A DNA stretch of 64,000 nucleotides from Proales similis (lineage: Eukaryota > Rotifera > Eurotatoria > Ploima > Proalidae): NCBI GenBank assembly GCA_019059635.1, contig JAGVRJ010000003.1:806001-870000 (forward strand). The letters run 5' to 3'. Of the stretch, positions 45,401 through 55,833 are shown in pieces. How positions within the stretch are numbered: the stretch's first letter is position 1; every line of letters begins with the position of its first letter. Below the pieces are notes generated by a model. That model was not told where the DNA came from and did not search any database. It saw only the letters and a program-made list of their open reading frames with translations. The translations under genes and the position numbers were made by a program.

Positions 45401-48058
45401 ACTTGAGCTCATTCAGCAGATTGATGCAGACATCAACTCGCATAACAAACGTTTCAATCGCTCGGTTGAAAATCTTGGCAAAATGGCCTCTGGTCGTCAA
45501 ATAGTTCGTGATTACCACGCGAGAATGTTTCAGCGAAATATTGACAAGCTGAGCTCTCCCCAAAAAATCGAAGCCAAGATGAGCGAATTGCGAATTGACG
45601 ACACGAAACCGGCAACGAGTTCGGCGAGAAACGCAGAAAAGTATAAAAAGATTGATCAAACATTCTACAGCCAAGTGTACGAGTCCCTTCGTAAACGAAA
45701 GTTCATTCCCTCCCAGCGAGTCAGTCTCAGCAAGCTTGAAATCTTTGATCCAAAATTCGATGAAAAGTACGAACTCGTACAGCAAGAGACAAATGCTCAG
45801 CCTTTAAATGTGATAAATCAAGCGAATACGGCCAGTGAACAGTACCGGCAGCAACCTCAACAGCTTCAACAATCGCAACAACAGCCACAACAACAGCCAC
45901 AACAGCCTCAACAACGTCCACAACAGCAGCCAGTCCAACCACAACAAAAGCCACAACAAACTCAAGCGCCCGTTGTTCAAAATCAGCTGCCCCAAGCCCA
46001 GTCAGTCAAACCTCAGTTGGTTCCAGTTCAGCAGTCAGTGCCTCCTGCATCAGCCCAACCTGCGCAGTCCAGCGCAATTCCCAAAGCGGATTCTGTTTCT
46101 CTTGGCGCTATTCAGAGCTCGTCAACATTCGGCTCCAACTCTTCACTTTCAAATTTGACTGCGAAAACCGGTTCAGTTCCTCAGTTTTCGTTTAATTTCG
46201 GCACTCCAACTGCCTCACCTCAAAAGCCTTCTCAACCGAATGCGACCACCACGTTGCTGGCTAGCCCAAAAGTAGACCTCGGACTGCCAAAGCCTAGTCT
46301 TCCAGCAGCAACCTCTGCTCCGCTGCTTAATCCACTACAGCCGCGAGTGCAAACAAATGCATCAGCTGATTCGAGCACGCCAAAAAAAGATGAAACCAAA
46401 GAGGCCGAAGTGAAGCCGAGCGCTTCAAAGCCACTGTTTAGCTTTGACTCGGGCTCAAGCAGTCCATTTACGCTCAAGCAAGCAGCTGAAAGTGCCAAGC
46501 CGTCTGAGACTGGTGACCAGAAAAAGGATGATCAAAAAGCACCATTTTCGTTTGCATCGACTCCAAAGCCGGATGAAGCGAAAAATCTGTTCGGTAAACC
46601 AGGCGAGGCCGCGTCGTTCAGCTTATTTAAAAAGCCGACCGCCACCAGCGCCGAGCCCACAAAGCCATCAACTGATGAGGGTAAAAGCGAAAAGCAGCCG
46701 GTGTTGACGGCAGAGAAAAAGTCGACTGAAAATGCGCCATCGGATGATAAGAAAGAACAAGAGACAAAAGAAAAGCCAGCCGAGGAGAAGAAAGAAGAAA
46801 CGAAAAAAGAGGAACAAGCAAGTGAGATAAAGACTTCTTCCAATCTTTTGGGATCAAACAGCGGCTTCTCGTTCGCATTTGGCTCAAGCTCGAACAATCT
46901 GTTTGGAAGCGGTGCCAAAGAGACTGCAAAGACTGATTTAACTAAGCCCACCGTATCTTCAGACGGAAAGGCAGAAGATGCCAAAAAAGAAACAGGTGCC
47001 AGCGCTGTTCCAGCTTTTGGTCAAAGCAGCGAGCAAAAGCCATCAATTTTCGGCGCTCCCGCTGCAAATCTGTTCGGCTCAACATCCAACGAAGCCAAGC
47101 CGTCTGGAGGATTGTTTGCAACTGGCAGCTTGTCTAGTCAACAGCCTTCAGCTAGTTTCGGTGCTTCGACTCCAAAGCCAGCATCCAATCCTTTCAGTGC
47201 TATTGCTACCAGTAGCTCGTCAGCCGCACCAGCCGGCCAAACTAAGTTTGTTAAACTTCTTTGATTAAGATTTGGTGCTTTCGAAATTCTACTCAGGCAA
47301 ACATTTGTCAAGTGACGCTGACATGGAGTCGCAGAACCCTGGTGGTCTAGGCTTTGGATCGATCAGCTTCGGCACCCAGAAGACTACGAGTGAACCAACG
47401 AAAAACGTTTTCGGCTCAACTCTCTTCGGCTCTGGCAACGCAGCTCAAGCCAACAAATCAACTTTCGGTGGTGAAGGCGTGCTCAAAAATCCAACTTTCG
47501 GCACTGCGACCACAAGCGGTGTATTCGGTGGCGCGTCAGCTTCCGAAAACACGAGCACAAACTTGTTCAGCTCTTTCAAGCTAGATACGCCGCAAAAGCC
47601 TGGTTTTGGCGCTGCGCCAGCATTCGGAAGCCCGGCTGTCTTCGGTAGTCCAACTTTCGGTTCTACTGCGACGTTTGGCGGAGCGCCTTCATTTGGTCAG
47701 ACCGCCAGTCCAGGCAGCGCATTTGGCTCTGCTTCGGCATTCGGCTCTGGCGTCACTCAGAGTCCGTCTTTTTCAAACGCACCCTTGTTTGGCTCTGCAT
47801 CGCAAAACACATCGTCGATGACTGAGTTCGGTGCTCTGGCAGCTGGAGCGCCCACATTTGGCTCTGGCTTCGGGCAAACTGGAACTGGAACGAATGCATT
47901 TGCTGGTCTGTCTCAGCAGCAGCCCAGCTCGCAGAATCTGTTCTCATCATTCAGTGGTAAGTTGAATTTCATACATGTTGACTTGGTAACCATCCATCTG
48001 AACCCCTAATTTAGGAAACCAGCAAAATCAGCCGAGTTTTGGCTCCGCTTCAAAGTAA
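42437..48058 (+). CDS. NUP214: nucleoporin Nup214
   Basis: Cytoplasmic-face nuclear pore protein that anchors Nup88 and the mRNA-export helicase Dbp5 and binds exportin CRM1. Nine exons by my model: 42437-42448, 42536-42680, 42792-43015, 43480-43663, 43734-43856, 43925-44025, 44085-47245, 47313-47956, 48015-48058; 4638 bp, about 1545 residues, all phases agree. Residues 1 to about 390 form the N-terminal beta-propeller (LNWSAKGKQLGIC and PFYFMLTHVGHLVGFYTVN match Nup214). Coiled coil lies at about 550-800 (SAQEIIDRLERELDQLKQ) and a Gln/Pro tract at about 850-900. Residues from about 950 onward form a dense FG-repeat domain (for example FGSPTFGSTATFGGAPSFG). Exon 1 (MSEQ) and the acceptors of exons 6 and 8 are the weakest calls. 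Most introns are 58-111 bp; the one at 43016-43479 is 464 bp and contains a nested antisense gene. Confidence 0.9.
43032..43454 (-). CDS. small membrane protein nested antisense in a Nup214 intron
   Basis: Uninterrupted ORF of 140 codons from ATG 43454, lying wholly inside the 464-bp intron 43016-43479 of Nup214 on the opposite strand. The family is not recognised. A short N-terminus is followed by a strong membrane segment at about residues 8-31 (AVKVLLVAILCSAVGVCLQL), then KCRKRK, so the N-terminus is likely outside and the rest cytosolic. The tail is basic, with a Ser run and RRARVEKKGRLSRRK. The amino-acid composition and the unusually large host intron favour a real gene. Its promoter would have to lie in or beyond Nup214 exon 4; no clear poly(A) signal was found close to its stop. 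Confidence 0.6.
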   Translation of the reverse strand: MFLNESLAVKVLLVAILCSAVGVCLQLIWIGLKCRKRKLTVFVHSLPPERIQQSTQTTALSVHELDSSIRSELKARPSSSSSSRRARVEKKGRLSRRKFYMANRPLFTDYLRKSGRPFIGYAPRSAASITNTSLSARGVI

Positions 48059-48449
48059 AATTCTTTTCAGTCTTATCTTTTCCCAATCTAATCTTCACTG
48101 CTGTCTAGTCCATCGTTCACAGCCTACAGAAAGTAAGCTCATCTCGAAATCAGGTCCAGGAGCATTTAAAAGCAGCTAAATTGCAGCTCTTTCTCAATTT
48201 TTTTTCTGCTGTCTTTATTTATGAGAGATAATAAAGATATATTGCAAGGCATCGAAAACGATTATCAGCATAATCATCGTGACGATTGATATTCAATTGA
48301 AGAGTTGTGAATTTAAATAACCAAACAAATGAAACAACAACAAGAGATAAAAGACGTTGAGAGTTTAGAAAAAATTAATAGATAGCCGCAAAGGTTTTGT
48401 ATTTACAAGCCTGTTGATCGACGACGGCCAGGCGGAGCAGTAGAACGCT
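48059..48449. terminator. convergent 3' flanks of Nup214 and the Notch-like gene
   Basis: About 390 bp, no coding region. Plus-strand AATAAA at 48230-48235 (Nup214) and minus-strand AATAAA at 48219-48214 (Notch-like) are interleaved so that each lies beyond the other, and the two 3' UTRs should overlap by some tens of bases. Confidence 0.55.
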
Positions 48450-51400
48450 TCAAAAATAAGCCGCATAGCTCTCGCTTTGATGAGCGTTAAACAGAGTGGC
48501 CGAGCTGAAACGGGAGTCGGGCGCTAGCAGTTGCTCTTGGTAAAATTGGTTCGGCTCCATAGTGTACATGCCGCTTAGCTGGCTTGGACTCGAGGCGCTC
48601 AGCGACGTTGCCTCTGATGATACGCCCTTGCCCGAATCGTAGCTAAACATCGGGTTTACGTAGTTAAAGCCCGTGCTGGTGTACACGTTGCCATAGCCGA
48701 ATGAGAGCACGTTAGAGTAATGATTGTAATCTTCTGATTCCGGCTGTTGGAAGTGAACGTTGGCCGGCACCATTGTCTGGTAAATCTCGTTGGTGTGAGT
48801 TCGATCGACAGTTTGCGATCGGCTCGGTCTCTTGGGCGCTTTTGGCTCGTTTCGTCGCTCTTGAATTTCGACATGTTTCCTCTTGTTCTGTGAGGAAGCA
48901 ACTGAGGTCGCTTTCATTCGTTTGATCGAATTCGATTCTTGAAGCATCGTCAGCTTGGTTGGATCGATTTGCGCCACGATCGACTTCATTTTGTTGTACT
49001 TGGTCTCGTCGTCGGCACTGACAAAAGCGTCGAACTTGATGAGAACCTCGGCAGTGTCAAGCGTGCACATTTCTTCCAGCGCAGATGATAGTGGCGTCTT
49101 TTCGTCGTTGTCTTGCATGTTCACGTTGGCGCCGGCTTGCAAAAGAATCACCGCGCCTTCATAATTATTCACTTTGGCACACCAGTGCAGAGCACTTCGG
49201 CCGTCGTTGTCTGTGGCGTTGACGGTCGCGTTGAAGTTCAACAGAGTTTTAATCAAATTATTCAGACTGAGACGAGCAGCGATCGTGAGGCATGTGTCTC
49301 CGAGCTCGTCGTTTGTCTTTGAGTCGACTAGATCGAATCGCTCGTCAATAATCTGATTTGAACGAGGCGAGCCCATTTGATCGGCACAATGCTCCAGAAT
49401 GAGTCGAACTATTTCGTTCTCATTCGAGCATACGGCAGTGTGCAGGGCATTTCGGCCGAAGTTGTCGTAGATGTTCAAGTCTGCGCCCGTCTTGAGCAAA
49501 CGTTCACAAATGCCGTACAGACCGCAGCGTGCAGCCAAATGAAGCGCACTCTCGCCGTCCAAGTTCACCGCGTTCAGGTCGGCTCCGTTCAGGATGAACG
49601 TATCGACGATTTCGCCTTCGTTCACAGCCCTCTCGGGCATTGGTCGTTCGCTCATTTTCATTTTGTTTCGGCCCATGATGAACAGCATGAGGGGCGTGAG
49701 GCCGTTGTTGCGATAGTTGATCGGATTGAGCACGTCGGGAAGCGACTCGGGCGTGGATGGATACATCTCATTGCTCTGCTTGCTCTTGGGCAATAAGACC
49801 ATGGACGGAGCGGCTTGGTGTCCTTTGTCTGGCTGATTGATAGCCGAATAGATAGGGCCTTCAATTCGACGCATTTTTGACTTTGATTCGAACTCGACGT
49901 AGTCTTGCTCTCGGCCGCCGTCCGACGAAGGTGGGCTGTCGTCGCGCTTCTTCTTGCCGGGCCTAATCAAACCAGTGAATTCGTCAAACACACGCCCGAG
50001 AGACCAAGAATGGCCTCCTCCTCGCTCTGATCTTGCGTAAGCCTCAGTTTGCTTGAGCTCCATTTGAACTGGCGCAGGCGCATCGTGCAAAGGCGGCGGA
50101 AACCAGACCGGCGCTTTGACTCGCTTTAGTCCACTCTGCTTGATAACCACGGTGAGCGAGAGCGAAATTCCGATCAGCAAGAATATGGACAAGCATGCGA
50201 GCAGAACTGTGGAGCTGTCGAGGCGATCTGCTCGCTCGGGCGGCGCTCGCTTGTCAGCGTAGCTCTCGTAGCTGATGTCCGACACATAGTTGGGCATCGA
50301 TGACTTTTTAAACTCGTTCAATATGCCGAACACATCGTCAAGGCTGTTTACATTGTTCTGGATGCAAAGGCTTTTGTTGTTGGACACGGGCGAGTGCGAA
50401 TCGTAGACACAGGCGAATATGATTATGAAATAGACTTTGGTCCACGTCTCTGCGCTGTGCTCATTAGGACGGAACGAATAAATCATCTCTCGGCCAGTCT
50501 CGGCCTCTCTTTTAATTAGCATTAGTATGCCGAACTTGCGCTCAAACTCGCGCACAATCTCGCCTTGTCGAGTGCGAAATTCCTCCGGACGAATATTCAC
50601 CACCAGAACGAACGAGCCGTTTGAGCCCTCGGCGCTGGTTGGAAGTGTCAACGCAGACGCAGGCACTTCGGTATCCGACTCGCCGCTTGGTCCTGTTTTA
50701 ATTGATTTGTCGACCGCTTGCCGCGTGCCGGTTTTGGTTGCCGATGCTGCTTCTGTCGTTGTTGTTGTTGTTGTTGAGGAGGTAGAATGAGATTCGGTCT
50801 CGAGTCGCACGTCGCAGTTAATTCCAGTGAATCCGATCGAGCAATGACAATAATACGAGCGATCAATTAGCCGACTTTTCTCGCCCGACAGGTTAATGCA
50901 TGTCGAGTTGTTGGAGCAGGGCGAACGAAGGGCGCAGACGTCTTTGTATTGACATGTGTCTCCAGTCCAGCCGAACGGGCAAACGCAAGCGAAGGCGCTT
51001 GAACCTTGACTGACGCAAGTGCCGCCTTGTTGGCAAGGATTGCTCTTGGCGCACGGATTTACTTGCTCGCTGCAGTCGAATCCCTGGTAGCCGACTGGAC
51101 AGAGACACTTGGGTCCGTGTGAATCGTCATCGATGCACATGCCGCCATTCTGGCATTTGAGATCAACTCCGCAAGCGACTTTGCTCAGACAGTAGCGGCC
51201 TGTGTAAGGCCATTTGCAATCGCATTCATAAGAGTTGATTCCGTCGATACAGGAGCCGCCGTTGAAGCAGGTGGCTGACAGGCATTCGTTTATGTTCTCC
51301 TCGCAGTTGGGCCCAGCGAAGCCTGGCTTGCACTTGCAATAGTAGCCTTGGGTGGTGTTGGCGTTGCAGTAGCCGTTCGGAGCGCACGGATCCGGATTGC

Positions 51401-51629
51401 ATGGCATTACTCTCTGCTCGCATTGGCGTCCTGTGAATCCGGCAGGACATTGACACACAAGCTGAGGCGCCGAAGTGTCTGAGATGTTCAAGCCGAATTG
51501 AAAGCACTGGCCTCCGTTGTAGCATTTGAATTTGTGTGTCTGTGACGCAGTGCACCTTTGGACGAGCTGTGCGCCGACTGCCGAACAAAGCAGCGAACTG
51601 AGCAGGAGTACGGTGGCGCGCACACTCAT
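48450..51629 (-). CDS. Notch-like receptor, reduced: 6 EGF repeats, no LNR
   Basis: Single exon, ATG at 51629, 1059 residues. Cell-surface receptor expected to release an intracellular transcriptional co-activator. Order: signal peptide (TVLLLSSLLCSAVGAQ); six EGF repeats at about 23-272, with O-fucose consensus in repeats 3, 5 and 6 (CFNGGSC, CQQGGTC, CSNNSTC); a cysteine-free Ser/Thr linker of about 60 residues; NOD-like domain (FVLVVNIRPEEFRTRQGEI) and NODP-like part with its Cys pair; TM at about 471-496; RAM-like Trp motif KAPVWFPPP; six to seven ankyrin repeats at about 638-880 (ESALHLAARCGLYGICERLL, RSALHWCAKVNNYEGAVILL); a basic cluster NKRKHVEIQ; long Ser/Tyr/Gln tail. The three Lin-12/Notch repeats and a furin-type basic S1 site are absent. 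The upstream open frame lacks an ATG. Confidence 0.93.
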   Translation of the reverse strand: MSVRATVLLLSSLLCSAVGAQLVQRCTASQTHKFKCYNGGQCFQFGLNISDTSAPQLVCQCPAGFTGRQCEQRVMPCNPDPCAPNGYCNANTTQGYYCKCKPGFAGPNCEENINECLSATCFNGGSCIDGINSYECDCKWPYTGRYCLSKVACGVDLKCQNGGMCIDDDSHGPKCLCPVGYQGFDCSEQVNPCAKSNPCQQGGTCVSQGSSAFACVCPFGWTGDTCQYKDVCALRSPCSNNSTCINLSGEKSRLIDRSYYCHCSIGFTGINCDVRLETESHSTSSTTTTTTTEAASATKTGTRQAVDKSIKTGPSGESDTEVPASALTLPTSAEGSNGSFVLVVNIRPEEFRTRQGEIVREFERKFGILMLIKREAETGREMIYSFRPNEHSAETWTKVYFIIIFACVYDSHSPVSNNKSLCIQNNVNSLDDVFGILNEFKKSSMPNYVSDISYESYADKRAPPERADRLDSSTVLLACLSIFLLIGISLSLTVVIKQSGLKRVKAPVWFPPPLHDAPAPVQMELKQTEAYARSERGGGHSWSLGRVFDEFTGLIRPGKKKRDDSPPSSDGGREQDYVEFESKSKMRRIEGPIYSAINQPDKGHQAAPSMVLLPKSKQSNEMYPSTPESLPDVLNPINYRNNGLTPLMLFIMGRNKMKMSERPMPERAVNEGEIVDTFILNGADLNAVNLDGESALHLAARCGLYGICERLLKTGADLNIYDNFGRNALHTAVCSNENEIVRLILEHCADQMGSPRSNQIIDERFDLVDSKTNDELGDTCLTIAARLSLNNLIKTLLNFNATVNATDNDGRSALHWCAKVNNYEGAVILLQAGANVNMQDNDEKTPLSSALEEMCTLDTAEVLIKFDAFVSADDETKYNKMKSIVAQIDPTKLTMLQESNSIKRMKATSVASSQNKRKHVEIQERRNEPKAPKRPSRSQTVDRTHTNEIYQTMVPANVHFQQPESEDYNHYSNVLSFGYGNVYTSTGFNYVNPMFSYDSGKGVSSEATSLSASSPSQLSGMYTMEPNQFYQEQLLAPDSRFSSATLFNAHQSESYAAYF

Positions 51630-54600
51630 TCTAAATCTAAATGGTTGCAAATTCGAGTTTACGTAGAGACGAGCTAGAGAGCGCACGCGAGTAGAGATGA
51701 TGACGATGATGACGAACAGACAGAGACACACTCTCACTGAGAGACACACGCTGCTGAGATGCGGGCGACCAATGTGTAAACATTAGGACAGTCTTGATTG
51801 GGACGGGTCGAGGAGATTGATTTCACGCTCGGCCGGTTTCAACTAGGGCCGCCCAGACAAGATTAATTGGATAGAAATGACGAGCGGCTTGGGCAAGCCT
51901 TCAAGCCATTTATAGACGGACAGAGCATGAGCGGTGAAAAGATGATACGCACTATTTAGTTCGTGATTTCGATTAAATTGACTCTGTTTCGTTCGATTTA
52001 AAGTCATTTCGAGGCGCTCACTTTCCCACGCACTCAAACGCAGGCACCCACATACAACACATGAACAACACACAGTCACTTACAAGCATGAGAATGTTCA
52101 CAAAGAAGTCACAGGAGAAGCAAGGGCCCTGATGATGATGACGACGACCAGAATGATTATGAGGCAAACGGCTGTGACTTGAGTGCACGTTTCTTGTTCG
52201 CTGATCCATTAACGCTCAAGTGTCACCCGAACAGATGAGCATTGTGCGAGTGTATGGCTGGCCCGATCATGGTCATTTGGTGTTAAATAGGGGACAAGCT
52301 CGCACTCACACACACACACACACACACACCCTTACATGGATGCATTGTGCTGCCAATAAAACGCTCGATTGATTGGCCACACCGGTGTATGGTCGGTGTG
52401 AAGCCGTGAGGCGCCCATAAGTGTAATTCAATCTTTATGGATGAGATTAACGAGGGCTGTAAACAATAACGCGGACAGCGAAAGTGCGAGCCAAGAGAGA
52501 AGGAGATAACGACCGATGAGAACGCGCCTGTTTACGTTGAATAACATTAACAGCTAATGCATGTCCTGGTACCGGTTAGGACACTCTTGGGCGACATGTG
52601 TAAATAGATTCATGAGGCGCGTCTCTCTTTTCTCTTGTCTGAGTTTAATAGATAACATTCTACGCACAATTAATGCCTTTTGCAAACAAAATGCACAAAT
52701 ATATGAAAATATAGAAAAAAAAATTTGACAAATATTCGGTCGACCAGCCGCTCTAGCTGTTCTGGCATCAGTCCGGTCGAATATTTTCAATTCTCATGTT
52801 TGACGCTATTTCACGTCAGCTATTGCTGACAGCATCACTCCAGCGGCTTAAATATATCGCCCCAGCCGAGCCGAGCGACTTGAATGAAATGACTTTATGA
52901 CCCAGCCACGATCAAAGAGCGAGGCGAACGATCGGCTAGACGTACTTACGCAACGGCGCCCAGCGCTTCCTACCTCGACTGGCTCATCGGCGCGCACTTT
53001 AATCGGCCGCCGTTATCGTGCGCACTTGGCACCGTCAGCATTGTTCGTGACTTACTTCGCTTCGATCGAATTATATTCTCTGCTCGACAGTGGTCGCTTC
53101 GCCATGCTCGCCTTTTTAAATATTTACCCAATCGAGCCGTCGGCGCTTTGTTTGTTTACTGTGTGCCGAACTGCACTCGATTGTTCACCTGCAACAAGAC
53201 GATGAAGCGCTCGACCACGGCTACAGTGGCGGCATCAATAAACCGAGCAGTCAACTCATTAGCCACATTGGTCTCGCGCATCTGCCCGTTGCACAAGCGA
53301 GCGAGCCAAACGCGATTGTTTCCACGTTAATTCGTCAAGCGGCACTTTCAAACGACTCGTTTAACACGTATTCAAATATTTATGAGTTGGCCGATGAGCA
53401 GTGCGATGAGAAACTCAAACAGCCTGATTGTGCGCATCGCATATCCGCTTCCGTTTCCACAGACACCTTGTTAGCCGAGTGTCGCATTCGAGAATCTATT
53501 ATACCCACATTGTATTCAGCATGAGACGGTGCTCGATCTGATAAGCCGCGTCAAATTTAAGATCACCGTGTCAACCGTCCAATTTGATTGGGCAAAATAA
53601 ACTCAATGCCTTCTGGACCATTGTAGGAGCAGCAACAAAAGTCTAATCTCCGCTCCTTCTCTTCTCTCTACATTCACCTAAATGTCGATCCCCTGCTCGA
53701 GCTCTATTTCACCGGCCCCTTTAGCAAGCGCCTGAAGCGATCTAGAAAGGCAAACAAGAGCAGCTCTCTAGTTCGCCAATTCCTTTTTTTTTTCTTTCTT
53801 TCGAATCTCTTATCTGCGCGCGCTTATCTTAAAATTGCTTGCTCTCTCTCTCTCTGCACGAGAGTTCGGTTCAAGCCAATTTGCCAAACAAAAGTGTTCG
53901 ATTTCACTCTTAGTTGAAGACCGACAAGCAGCACTTCTAAATCTAGAGCTGCCTTGTCGCTTGGGCGTGGCTGCTGCTTGTGACGCATCTGGAAGCCGAT
54001 TGGCAAAAGCACAGCTTTAAATCGTGTCGACTAATTGCTTCGAGAATGCACAAGAATGGCTGGCAAGGCTGAGAAAGAGGAAAATAAAATGGAAATCGAG
54101 TAAGAATAAAATAGGCAATCACAGCACTGAATCGAGAGACGATGCTCGCTCGCAGATAAGCAAGCGGGGGGAAATCAAGGCGAACTTGCTATCTTGAAAG
54201 AAGCCCACAATTGTCAGACAGATCGATCGACAGATTTGATCTCGAGTCGTCTAAAACGGACGAGTTGGGCAATTGAAAATAAAAAGGCAAAGAGAGTAGA
54301 GAAGACTGGAGACGGGAACGGCTGGGCTGGCTGCATGTTCTGTTGGCACTTGAAATGCAAAATGCGATGCCACTTGAGAACTCTAATGCGTCAGGGTCTC
54401 ATGCGACAAGAGGAGAGGAAATGGAAAATTCTCGGTTTAATTCGACATTCGATTGAGCATCGCGTCGAGAATTCAATCAGCATATTGCCAAAGCGGCCGC
54501 AATCACCATCCAAATAGATTTAAAAGGCCATTAAGCGACTATTTTGAATTGAGGGAAGAACTATTTGGAGTCAGGCCATGTATGTGAACAGAAGAGACGC

Positions 54601-55833
54601 TGATCACCAACACTGTGACTCGTTTAACTACCACGCTCTTGCAATTGCATCAGTCAGCCAATTAATTATTTTTTATTCAGGCCAAATCAATCAAGAATGA
54701 ACCGCCAACGACGAGTCGAGTGCAACCGACATACACACACAAACACCCTGCGCTTCTTCTCATGTGGCTTAGTCTGCGGCTGTTATAGTCAGAGTTCAAA
54801 TCTTCATGATTGGCGTCATCATTAATCTCGTCCCCTTGGCTTTTTTTTAATTATTTCCATCTTTATTAAAATTTATTTGCTTCTTAATCGCGCTTCGTTA
54901 GGCAAACTTCCAAATAAGCTCGTACTTCGCTCTCTTTCGATTTGAGTGTGCGCGCGCGTGTTTGGTGGAAGAACGAAAGAGAAAAAGAGTCGAAGCGCGC
55001 GCCTAGAAATAAATAACTATACGTGAAGCTCATTATTGCAGCGAGCAGCTCGGATTTAAATAGTTCGAATTTTCTGTTTTGATGCTTATCGCTGCGCGAT
55101 TGCGCATCGATAGGCACCGCTTGGCATGCTTTGAGAGTGCTTTCGAGTGAGAGAACGATTGAGAGAACTTCAGAAGCGTCTGCGCAAGCAAGCCGCGCCG
55201 CGAACAAAAAAAGATGAGAGAAAGAAAAAAAAAACGAAAGAACAAGCGATTCACGGAGGCGCTAGATAGCACGGCCAAGCGGCGGCGCGTGCGTCTGATC
55301 ATTCAGCAACGCCGCCTCAAGTATCTGTCGATTCAAGCACAGGCCATAAATTAAGAAAAGCTTGGAAATAGCCTAAGCAATAGATACCAACTGGAGCGGC
55401 TTCAATGCTTGGATAGTTTCGATTGAAACGAGCTAGAGCCGTTTCGACTCATTGTACCAGAGCTGCCTTTCATGCATCGTTTAAAAGCGCTTTCTTTCGT
55501 GTGAAAACAATTAGGCTGCGTTGCATATATTCAATGAACGAAAATCGGCTTAGGAAATGATAGAAGCGAATAAGAAGAAAAGAAACAAGGAGAAGAGAAG
55601 AAAGGTGAAGTAGTCAGTGTTGGCCACCAGCGCCGCTGCAGCAGCAGCAGCAGATTATCTATAATTCATTGATCAATCTGAATTACTAGTTGTTATGCAG
55701 TTAAATCTGTTGCATTTTAGACCGAGTCTAGGTCAGATGTGCAACACTCGGCAAGCGCTCTGAGGCGCGGGACTTGAACAACCAAGAGAAAGAGAAACAG
55801 AGAGAGAGAGAGAAGAGAATAAATCGATCAGTG
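51630..55833. promoter_or_regulatory. intergenic, shared upstream region of Notch-like gene and GPCR 1
   Basis: About 4.2 kb head-to-head spacer. No ORF with convincing protein features. Contains (AC)n at 52307-52329, CT/GA runs near 53843-53858 and 55798-55815, a (CAG)n run near 55636-55652 and several AT-rich blocks. It should carry regulatory elements of both flanking receptor genes. The GPCR 5' UTR contains the GA run directly before its ATG. Confidence 0.4.
52307..52329. repeat. (AC)n microsatellite
   Basis: Perfect AC dinucleotide run upstream of the Notch-like gene. Confidence 0.95.

Noticed and set aside
45835-46158. Asn/Ser/His-rich ORFs in the other frames of the Nup214 Gln tract
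   Set aside because: They are frame shadows of the CAG/CAA-rich stretch encoding polyglutamine in Nup214.
50345-50440. Possible small in-frame intron in the Notch-like gene between NOD and TM
   Set aside because: The segment carries a strand and the cysteine pair expected at this place in the NODP part, so it is coding.
51630-51749. N-terminal extension of the Notch-like protein
   Set aside because: The open frame upstream lacks an ATG, while the ATG at 51629 is directly followed by a good signal peptide.
52897-53205. 102-codon plus ORF upstream of the Notch-like gene
   Set aside because: No recognisable domain, no splice or poly(A) context, and composition like the surrounding non-coding DNA.
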